This document shows, one piece after another, positions 1 through 5,630 of a DNA stretch of 6,124 nt (position 1 is its first letter; the number at the start of each line of letters is the position of its first letter). The notes under the pieces were generated by a model. It saw only the letters and a program-made list of their open reading frames with translations, was not told the origin of the DNA and made no database searches. The position numbers were made by a program, and so were the translations under genes. The stretch comes from FEN-727 sp036508635 (GTDB taxonomy: Bacteria; Actinomycetota; Geothermincolia; Fen-727; Anoxymicrobiaceae), in assembly GCA_036508635.1 (NCBI GenBank), contig DATCGY010000146.1:1-6124 (forward strand), given 5' to 3'.

Positions 1-10
1 ATTACGATAC

Positions 11-16
11 CTCCAG
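11..16 (-). promoter_or_regulatory. Possible ribosome binding site for a gene beyond the window
   Basis: Downstream of the last stop the minus strand reads GGAGGTATCGTAAT up to the window edge. If the next base were G, an ATG would follow the GGAGGT at six bases. The other 40-odd bases here show no stem followed by T-run, so the gene set may continue. Confidence 0.35.
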
Positions 17-47
17 GTAGCAGACGAGCCTTAAAGTATATTTGGCC

Positions 48-1037
48 TCAAGCCGTATCTCTCCTTTTCCGGCCCAGCTCATCGAGCCAGTTTAGCATCC
101 TGTTGCCCTCAATTACTCGAGAAAATGATATATTTTCGGACAGAGCGGTCAGAAAAACCAGGAAGATGAAAGCTCCGAGCCTCCACCAGAAGCTCAATCC
201 CAGCACAAGGCCCAGCCCGATGACGGCACCCAGAACATTCGCGCCACTGTCACCTATCATGAACTTCTCCTTCAGGTCTCCCGGAAAAAGCACCAGGGCG
301 ACCGCGGCGATCGAGATTGCGGGTATTACGAAAAGATAGGCGGGAACGTACGAGACCCTACCCCCAAACGTCAATACCGTGTACCTGCCCGTAAGCAGGA
401 TCACCATGATGAGAAGAGGGAAGAATATCTTGAGGGCTCTTCCGGGCCTGAGGTCGAGGAGGTTCAATAAGTTGGCGGCCAGGGCGATAAGAGCGGCGTC
501 AAGGAACCATTTGCCGTAAGCGCCTGGTGGCGTAGCCGGATGCAACAGGATCACCAGGTTGGCAGTTGCTGCCAGCGCCACCACGAACCCAAGGACCGCC
601 TTGAAAAGCCCTGTCGTGAATCTCCCGTGCAAGGCCTCGGAGAGGTGCCCTTTGAAACCCCGAGCGCTTCCATCTCCAGCGATATCATCGATGAAACCGA
701 CCAGACACATCCCCAGAACCAATATAAGCATCGTTTGCATGCCGGCGCCCAGTGACAAGTTCGAATGAATCCTGTTGCCCAACATCGAGAAAGGCCTCGA
801 GAGTACCATTGCAACTACAACGTAAGCGACCAGGACGGTCGGGGCGAAGATTACCCCTGCGCCAGTCGGCACCTCGGCTCCGCGGTAGTTCGTCCTCGTG
901 AGTGAAGGAACGCTGAGCATTCGACGCGAGGAGCGGAGAAACGCCCATCCGACAATGAGCGAACAGATGAACATCGCGAGAGCCGCGCAAAATCTCATGG
1001 CCGTTACCCCCGCGACCTCCGTGCCCGGTGGATACAA
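48..1037 (-). CDS. MraY/WecA-like polytopic glycosyltransferase (GT4 superfamily), divergent
   Basis: This is an integral membrane protein related to the polyprenyl-phosphate sugar-1-phosphate transferases (MraY, WecA, TagO), which start lipid-linked glycans at the cytosolic membrane face. Its 329 residues have about nine or ten hydrophobic segments, a normal length. Family landmarks are RGAEVPTGAGVIF (52-64, the usual PTxGG region), GFIDD (114-118) with the Asp pair, NLLNLLDLRPGRALK (189-203) in place of the canonical NxxNxxDGxDGL, and MIGDSGANVLG (260-270) with the metal-binding Asp. The C-terminal His-rich loop is absent; SENISFSRVIEGNRMLNWLDE takes its place. The start is uncertain: TTG 1037 fits the AGGGGAGG site, TTG 1040 is too close to it, and ATG 998 begins directly at the first membrane helix and has GGGGG eight bases upstream. 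The altered motifs argue against true MraY. The substrate is unknown; the neighbouring GT2 is the likely pathway partner. Confidence 0.8.
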   Translation of the reverse strand: MYPPGTEVAGVTAMRFCAALAMFICSLIVGWAFLRSSRRMLSVPSLTRTNYRGAEVPTGAGVIFAPTVLVAYVVVAMVLSRPFSMLGNRIHSNLSLGAGMQTMLILVLGMCLVGFIDDIAGDGSARGFKGHLSEALHGRFTTGLFKAVLGFVVALAATANLVILLHPATPPGAYGKWFLDAALIALAANLLNLLDLRPGRALKIFFPLLIMVILLTGRYTVLTFGGRVSYVPAYLFVIPAISIAAVALVLFPGDLKEKFMIGDSGANVLGAVIGLGLVLGLSFWWRLGAFIFLVFLTALSENISFSRVIEGNRMLNWLDELGRKRRDTA

Positions 1038-1042
1038 CAAAA

Positions 1043-1050
1043 CCTCCCCT
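1043..1050 (-). promoter_or_regulatory. Strong ribosome binding site overlapping the GT2 stop (AGGGGAGG)
   Basis: AGGGGAGG shares two bases with the TAG stop of the preceding glycosyltransferase and lies five bases before the TTG at 1037 (two before the TTG at 1040). It is the strongest Shine-Dalgarno match in the window. It supports a TTG start for the following gene and coupling between the two glycosyltransferases. Confidence 0.6.
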
Positions 1051-1714
1051 AGGGGATAGCCCGCCTTAGAAGTGCCACTGCGATATCGCGAAACTGCTTA
1101 CCCCTGTGCAGAAAACCAGTGAGGTCTCTCCCCGTCTCCCCGTGAGACATGGTGGTCGGTACCTCTATAACGTTCAAGCCCGCGCGCAAGGCATCGATCG
1201 TCATTGCGACCTCCATGCCGAACCCGTTGGCGAATGGCGCCACCAGCAGGTAAGCCTTGCGCGTCATCGCGCGCTGTCCCGATATCGGTGATGCCATCTG
1301 GCGTCCGGACAGGAGCACGATACCACTCCGCGCGAGGCTTTTCACAAGCCCGAATCCGCCTTTTCGAAGCGCCGGGCCGAATGATGCGATAGCGAGGTCC
1401 GCATTTCCACCGAGGACCGGCTCGAGGATCGAGCGCGCTTCACTTGCGTGTTCGCCGAGGTCTCCGTCGATGAGTAGCAACGCTTCAAAATCGAGCTCGG
1501 CTGTGACACGGTTGACAGAGCCGCCTTTGCCGAGGTTGCGGCCGTTGACCACCACAGTGGCCCCGGCTTCGGATGCCTCCCCTGCCGTCCGGTCGCCCGA
1601 CGCGTCGTCGATGACGACAACGCGCTCGATGCCTTCCAGGGCCAGGAGCGATGACACGGTGTGTGAGATAGTCCCGGCCTCCCTGTAAGATGGAACTACT
1701 GCAACGGCTCTCAA
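1049..1714 (-). CDS. Family 2 glycosyltransferase (GT-A fold)
   Basis: A cytosolic GT-A glycosyltransferase that should transfer a sugar from a nucleotide-sugar; neither donor nor acceptor can be read from the sequence. With TTG at 1714 the product has 221 residues and begins at the first beta strand, as is usual in GT2 enzymes. Motifs: AVVPSYREAG (5-14), VVVIDDASGDRT (32-43) for nucleotide binding, NLGKGGSVN (60-68), the metal-binding DXD as LLLIDGD (79-85), SGQRAM (145-150), GFGMEV (164-169) with the likely catalytic acid region, and HGETGRD (191-197) followed by HRGKQ. The last motifs resemble polyprenyl-phosphate-sugar synthases and glucosyl-3-phosphoglycerate-synthase-like enzymes. No membrane helix is seen. 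The frame extends upstream to a GTG at 1783, but that would overlap the previous gene by about 60 bases and add an arginine-rich stretch unlike the family. It is closely linked to the next gene, a membrane glycosyltransferase. Confidence 0.88.
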   Translation of the reverse strand: MRAVAVVPSYREAGTISHTVSSLLALEGIERVVVIDDASGDRTAGEASEAGATVVVNGRNLGKGGSVNRVTAELDFEALLLIDGDLGEHASEARSILEPVLGGNADLAIASFGPALRKGGFGLVKSLARSGIVLLSGRQMASPISGQRAMTRKAYLLVAPFANGFGMEVAMTIDALRAGLNVIEVPTTMSHGETGRDLTGFLHRGKQFRDIAVALLRRAIP

Positions 1715-1719
1715 GTCGG

Positions 1720-1724
1720 CCTCA
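1720..1724 (-). promoter_or_regulatory. Ribosome binding site overlapping the steB/mctB stop
   Basis: The minus strand reads TGAGG followed five bases later by TTG (1714). The TGA is the stop codon of the upstream gene, so its end and the weak GAGG site are fused. This suggests translational coupling and decides the start of the glycosyltransferase. Confidence 0.5.
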
Positions 1725-2570
1725 CTGGCCCAACGGCACCGGAACGACGCGACCTGCCGCGCTGCCCGTACCGAAATTGCCACCCGTTCCCTGAAGGACC
1801 ATCACCGTTGCGACCTGGCCCGGCACGGTATCAACGTGATCGATCGTCGATATCCCGTTTTTCTTGTATGTCAGCATCACCGAATCGTTCGCGGAAGAAC
1901 CGGAGATTCCGACAAGCGGGAATTTTATTGCAACAAACGACCGCAAGAGTGGAACGTCGACCTTGTCCATGGCGCCCTCCTGTATCGGCCCGAGAAGCAG
2001 CGCCGCGTCCACCGGCTGCGACAGGACTCCACGAACCTGTATGACCCCGAGCTGTTGCAGGGTCGCCAGGATGCCGGTGTTATCCGCGGTCTGGAGCTGG
2101 TGGACCAGCTCGGCGTATACCCGTCCCCGTAGAGCCTGTTCGTCGCCTTGCATTCCGAAAAGTGTGTTGAGGTTCGCGATCACAGCGGGGTTCTTATACG
2201 CATCCGTACTGGAAATCGTTATCGTCACCGGCATCACGCCACCTCCAGAGGAAATAGCGTCGGTGATTCCCGCGACCGCGTTACCGTCGGCGTCCTTCTT
2301 GGCCAGGAGCGCGAAAGATTTACCGGCCAGCCTTCCGGTGTTCAGATAGACTTTGGATTGCTCGGCGAATTTCTTATAAGCGTCGAGCTGGTTGTTGAGG
2401 TCGGCGTTCTTAGCCTTGATCTCGTCGAAAGTGGATCGAAGGGACTTGATCTGTGCTTTCTGCTCGGCAACGAGCCCACGCTCGACTATCGTAGTCCCGA
2501 GAAGTATTCCAATTCCGAGTGCCAGGAATACAGCCACCAGCGAGATGACGTGATATCGCATGTCCAGCAA
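1722..2570 (-). CDS. SteB/MctB-family membrane protein (often annotated 'copper transporter')
   Basis: This is a single-pass membrane protein of the family of mycobacterial Rv1698 (MctB) and corynebacterial SteB, the partner of SteA. The 282 residues start with the hallmark MLDMRYHVISLVAVFLALGI, continue through one membrane helix at about 9-29, and enter a probable coiled coil at about 34-74 (rich in K, E, Q, L). An alpha/beta domain follows, ending in the family motif IDHVDTVPGQVA (243-254) and a glycine-rich tail. Most of the protein should lie outside the membrane. TTG at 2570 fits the ribosome binding site and the family N-terminus; TTG at 2576 or ATG at 2561 are alternatives. The gene lies 41 bases after steA, consistent with a joint complex. 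The protein has no cysteine and no methionine- or histidine-rich cluster, so a copper role is not supported by its residues. Family assignment is firm; function is by analogy. Confidence 0.88.
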   Translation of the reverse strand: MLDMRYHVISLVAVFLALGIGILLGTTIVERGLVAEQKAQIKSLRSTFDEIKAKNADLNNQLDAYKKFAEQSKVYLNTGRLAGKSFALLAKKDADGNAVAGITDAISSGGGVMPVTITISSTDAYKNPAVIANLNTLFGMQGDEQALRGRVYAELVHQLQTADNTGILATLQQLGVIQVRGVLSQPVDAALLLGPIQEGAMDKVDVPLLRSFVAIKFPLVGISGSSANDSVMLTYKKNGISTIDHVDTVPGQVATVMVLQGTGGNFGTGSAAGRVVPVPLGQ

Positions 2571-2578
2571 ATGCAACT

Positions 2579-2584
2579 ACCTCC
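2579..2584 (-). promoter_or_regulatory. steB/mctB ribosome binding site (GGAGGT)
   Basis: GGAGGT lies eight bases before the TTG at 2570 and only two before the TTG at 2576. The spacing favours the 2570 start, which also gives the family-typical N-terminus MLDMRYHV. Confidence 0.65.
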
Positions 2585-2611
2585 ATACACCGCGAACCAT
2601 GTCGGGAAAAC

Positions 2612-3787
2612 TCAGATGAGGTTCTGCAGTTTCATGAGCCATACCTGGAACCGCATCGCCAGCACCGATATGAACTGGCGAACAGGGTCCGAGAGTAAGA
2701 TGATTATTATTATAACGACCAGGGCGGCCACTACCATCAGCGCGAGGTGCCAGGCTTTGACCCGTGTCTGATAGAGCTTGCTGACGCCTTTGGCGTCGAC
2801 GAGCACTCCGCCGACGCGCAACCTCACCAGGAACGTGCTTGCCATGCCCTTCCTGTCCTTGTCGAGAAACTCGATAAGGCTTGTATGGCCTCCTACAACC
2901 GCGATAAGCTCGGCGCCTTTCTCGTATGCGATCAACATCGCAATATCTTCGCTTGTCCCGGGGTAGTGAAAGACAATGGACTCGAGCCCTCTTTTTTCGA
3001 GCCGGGCTTTCCCGGGCGCCCGCCCGTCCGCGTACCCGTGGACAACCAGTTCCGCCCCGCTGTCGAGAGCCTTATCGGATATGCTGTCGAAATCACCGAC
3101 GACCATATGCGGCTTGTAACCCATCTCGAGCAGGGCGTCAGCGCCCCCGTCCACAGCCACTAAGATCGGCCTGACTTCCCTGATGTAGCTGCGCATCGCC
3201 ATCAGGTCCTGCTTGTAGTCGTGACCGCGTACCACAATGAGGGTGTGCTTGCCATTGAACCTGGTTTGAATGTGAGGAAGGTCTACGCTCTCGAGGAGGA
3301 TCTCTTTCTCGGTTTCCAGAAGCTCAACAGTATTGGCCGCGAAGTCGCCCAGGTGTTTTCCCAACCTGGCCTTGCTGTCTTCGATCCTGAGCTCGATCTC
3401 ATCAAGCGTAAGGAGCGTGCCCCTGGTTATCAGCTCGCCGTCCCTGAAGATGGAGTTGCCCACAATGCTTATAGTCTCGCCCTCTTTGAGGAGTTCGAAG
3501 ATCCGCTCCCCGACTTCGTCCAGGATGTTGATGCCCGAAGCGACGATTGTGAGAGGCCCGAGGTTGGGGTACTTGCCGGTCACCGAACACGCCGCGTTGA
3601 TAATGAACGCCGGTCTTGATTCAATGAGTGATTCGGCGGACACGCGGTCGATGTCGGTGTGGTCGATTATAGCTATCTCGCCCGGCTTGAGGCGTTTTAC
3701 GAGGTTCTTGGTTTTCTTGTCCAGCCTCGCAAGCGCAAAGACATAGTCCTCCACGCCGCTCCTGGCCGGCTGCGTTGTTGTTTCCAT
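2612..3787 (-). CDS. steA: SteA-like membrane-anchored protein with thiamin-pyrophosphokinase-like domain
   Basis: The product resembles SteA, which in Corynebacterium glutamicum joins the cytokinetic ring and acts with SteB in daughter-cell separation; the mycobacterial homologue is Rv1697. The 391 residues fall into three parts. The N-terminal domain has RLDKKTKNLVKRLKPGEIAI (21-40), IDH at 41-43, and GKYPNLGP (71-78). A TPK-like domain follows with DGGAD (213-217), GDFDS (231-235), GTSEDIAM (277-284) and GGHTSLIEFLD (299-309). One membrane helix lies at about 346-366, with a short amphipathic tail. No N-terminal signal is seen, so the large domains should be cytosolic. ATG at 3787 is chosen because AGAAGG precedes it by seven bases; a TTG start at 3817 would add ten residues without a ribosome binding site. 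The TPK-like motifs are only partly conserved, so thiamin diphosphate synthesis should not be assumed. The gene probably heads the downstream set. Confidence 0.88.
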   Translation of the reverse strand: METTTQPARSGVEDYVFALARLDKKTKNLVKRLKPGEIAIIDHTDIDRVSAESLIESRPAFIINAACSVTGKYPNLGPLTIVASGINILDEVGERIFELLKEGETISIVGNSIFRDGELITRGTLLTLDEIELRIEDSKARLGKHLGDFAANTVELLETEKEILLESVDLPHIQTRFNGKHTLIVVRGHDYKQDLMAMRSYIREVRPILVAVDGGADALLEMGYKPHMVVGDFDSISDKALDSGAELVVHGYADGRAPGKARLEKRGLESIVFHYPGTSEDIAMLIAYEKGAELIAVVGGHTSLIEFLDKDRKGMASTFLVRLRVGGVLVDAKGVSKLYQTRVKAWHLALMVVAALVVIIIIILLSDPVRQFISVLAMRFQVWLMKLQNLI

Positions 3788-3794
3788 CTGAAGG

Positions 3795-3800
3795 CCTTCT
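3795..3800 (-). promoter_or_regulatory. steA ribosome binding site (AGAAGG)
   Basis: AGAAGG lies seven bases before the ATG at 3787. It favours that ATG over the upstream in-frame TTG (3817) and GTG (3805), which have no Shine-Dalgarno sequence. The site overlaps a perfect 10-base palindrome, GAAGGCCTTC (3790-3799). Confidence 0.65.
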
Positions 3801-3810
3801 CCCACCTGGT

Positions 3811-3866
3811 CCGTCAAGTATTATCGCACATCGGCGTCCCTACCGGCGCTTACTGTACTTTGACGG
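3811..3866. repeat. Inverted repeat in the recN-steA gap
   Basis: The plus-strand arms are CCGTCAAGTA (3811-3820) and TACTTTGACGG (3856-3866). They are reverse complements apart from one extra base in the second arm and flank 35 bases. The inner arm edge touches the candidate -10 of steA. The loop is long and no T-run follows, so it does not look like an intrinsic terminator. It could be an operator or a chance repeat. Confidence 0.35.
3820..3828 (-). promoter_or_regulatory. Candidate extended -10 promoter for steA
   Basis: The minus strand reads TGCGATAAT, an extended -10 (TG, one base, then GATAAT, one mismatch to TATAAT). It lies in the 113-base gap between recN and steA, the only gap here large enough for a promoter. 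No good -35 is found 16-18 bases upstream, which extended -10 promoters can tolerate. Transcription would begin near 3812 and give a leader of about 25 bases before the steA ATG, including its ribosome binding site. This is inferred from sequence pattern only. Confidence 0.35.
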
Positions 3867-3900
3867 CATTTCAACCAATGCGTTCCGCCCGGTACCCTGA

Positions 3901-5619
3901 CTACTTTCTTCGCGCACGCACGAGGATATCCCGTGCGTGCTCTTTCGTGACTTTGCGTCCGCTCGAGTCGCCCAGCATTCGGCACATCTCCTCTATCCTG
4001 CTCTCATCGTCGAGGAGCTCCACCCTGGTGTTCTCCGGGCCATCACCCTGTTGCTTGAGCACCCTGTACTGCCAGTCAGCAAATGTTGCGATCTGGGGTA
4101 TGTGCGTTATACAGAAGACCTGGTGATAACCGGTCAGTTCGCGAAGTTTCTCGCCGACCTTGCGCGCGGTCTCACCGCCTATTCCGGCATCTACCTCGTC
4201 GAATATGAGCACGGGGAGCCGGTCTGTTTCGGCAAGCACGATTTTGAGTGCAAGCATGACGCGAGACATCTCTCCGCCGGAAGCGATCTTCCTGAGAGGC
4301 CTCGCGGTGTCGGACGGTTGCGAGCTGAAAAGAAATTCCACTTCGGACGTCCCACTCGGACCGTACGAACCGGTCTCCCTGTCCCGAGAAGCCCCCACGC
4401 CGCGCTCTGTGACCATCACCTCTACCCTCGCGCCGGCAAGCTCAAGCTGTGACATCTCTTGCGTTACGGCCCTCTCGAGCAATGCGGCTGCCGTCTTTCT
4501 CGATTCCGAGAGCTCGCCAGCCAGTATCGATAGAGCGACTTGCTCTTCGTGGATCTCAGAGTCCAGGACGGCGGCCCTGGAGGCTACCTCCTCCAGCCTC
4601 GCAAGCTTTCGGGATGATTCGTCGCGGCACAGCAGCACGGCTTCAAGGGAGCCGCCGTACCTGCGGCAGAAGTCGCGAAGCGTGCTCAGCCTCGATTCTA
4701 CTTCCTCGAGGTGCTCCGGGTCTGTCTCGAGCGACTCTCTATATCTGGCTACATCCGCTGCGACGTCCTCTAATTCGTACCCGATAGACTCAAGCCTGCC
4801 CGCCACGGGTGCGAGGTTATCGTCGTGCGCCACCATGGCCTGCATGTCGCTCTGAGACTTTTCGAGCATCTCCCGTGCCGTGAACGAGGAACGGTCATCT
4901 CCAACAAGTGCGCCCTCGACCCTCGCGGCCAGTTCCCAGAGCTCTCTTGCATGCCGCATGCGCTGCGCGTCGGCTTCGAGCTCTTCCAGCTCACCGGGCT
5001 GCAACCGCGCGTTGTCGATCGCCTCTATCTCGTGGGAAAGGAGTTCGGCTTCCCTTGTTGGATCGCGACCGTCACCGTTCGACTCGCGCTTCTCGGCGAG
5101 CAGAGACCTGAGATTCGCGTGCCGGGATCTGTAAGCCGCCAGCGTTTCGAGGTGCCCGGGTCCGGCAAAACGGTCCAGATACTCGAGATGCGTACCGGGT
5201 CTCAGGAGCGCCTGGTGGGTGTTCTGCCCGTGAACCTCCACCAGAAGGGCTCCAATGTCCGCTAGCGCCGCGACAGGAGCGAGGCGGCCATTGATCGTGC
5301 ACCGCGATTTTCCGTCGCTGGATACCGTACGACCGAGTATCAGCTCGGTTTCACCCTCATCGATGTATCCCAGCCGTTCCAGCTGGCTGGCGGTAAGCGG
5401 GAGAGCGGACAGGTCAAACATGGCCTGGAACCTCGCGCTCGACGCCCCAAGCCTCACCTGCAGGCTATCGGCTCTGTCTCCGAGCAGGAGGCCGATCGCA
5501 CCGACGAGGACTGTCTTTCCCGCACCTGTCTCTCCGGTGATGACGTTCAGACCGGAATGAAAATCGACCTCGACACTCTCGATCAGCGCAAAATCGGAAA
5601 CGCTCAAATAGGTCAGCAA
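3901..5619 (-). CDS. recN: DNA repair protein RecN (SMC-like ATPase)
   Basis: RecN is a cytosolic SMC-like ATPase recruited early to DNA double-strand breaks, where it helps hold ends together for recombinational repair. The 572 residues match the usual length of about 550-590. The N-terminal head starts MLTYLSVSDFALIESVEV and has Walker A GETGAGKT at residues 29-36. LVEVHGQNTHQALL at 127-140 is the typical RecN segment after it. Residues about 155-395 are charged and helical, the coiled-coil arms. The C-terminal head has the ABC signature LRKIASGGEMSRVMLALK at 442-459, Walker B VLIFDEVDAGIGG at 470-482, and ITHIPQIA at 504-511. The start is TTG at 5619, five bases after GAGGAG; it gives the normal family N-terminus and no better start exists nearby. 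The gene is probably cotranscribed with nadK. All ATPase motifs are intact. Confidence 0.97.
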   Translation of the reverse strand: MLTYLSVSDFALIESVEVDFHSGLNVITGETGAGKTVLVGAIGLLLGDRADSLQVRLGASSARFQAMFDLSALPLTASQLERLGYIDEGETELILGRTVSSDGKSRCTINGRLAPVAALADIGALLVEVHGQNTHQALLRPGTHLEYLDRFAGPGHLETLAAYRSRHANLRSLLAEKRESNGDGRDPTREAELLSHEIEAIDNARLQPGELEELEADAQRMRHARELWELAARVEGALVGDDRSSFTAREMLEKSQSDMQAMVAHDDNLAPVAGRLESIGYELEDVAADVARYRESLETDPEHLEEVESRLSTLRDFCRRYGGSLEAVLLCRDESSRKLARLEEVASRAAVLDSEIHEEQVALSILAGELSESRKTAAALLERAVTQEMSQLELAGARVEVMVTERGVGASRDRETGSYGPSGTSEVEFLFSSQPSDTARPLRKIASGGEMSRVMLALKIVLAETDRLPVLIFDEVDAGIGGETARKVGEKLRELTGYHQVFCITHIPQIATFADWQYRVLKQQGDGPENTRVELLDDESRIEEMCRMLGDSSGRKVTKEHARDILVRARRK

Positions 5620-5624
5620 TCCTG

Positions 5625-5630
5625 CTCCTC
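5625..5630 (-). promoter_or_regulatory. recN ribosome binding site (GAGGAG)
   Basis: On the minus strand GAGGAG begins directly after the nadK TAA stop and lies five bases before the TTG at 5619. It supports TTG as the real recN start and coupling of recN translation to nadK. Confidence 0.75.

Noticed and set aside
1..47. Terminator after the last gene
   Set aside because: No stable stem with a following T-run is visible; only a GGAGGT near the edge stands out.
1715..1783. Upstream GTG start (1783) for the GT2 gene
   Set aside because: It would overlap the preceding gene by about 60 bases and add an arginine-rich leader; TTG at 1714 has a spaced GAGG and gives the normal GT2 N-terminus.
2148..2771. 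Plus-strand open frame of 207 codons spanning the steB/mctB-steA junction
   Set aside because: It runs antisense across two well-supported genes, with no motif or family resemblance.
3788..3817. TTG (3817) or GTG (3805) as steA start
   Set aside because: No ribosome binding site precedes either codon, while ATG at 3787 has AGAAGG at seven bases.
4160..4855. Plus-strand open frame of 231 codons within recN
   Set aside because: Serine-rich shadow of recN on the opposite strand; no recognisable motif, and recN is fully intact on the minus strand.
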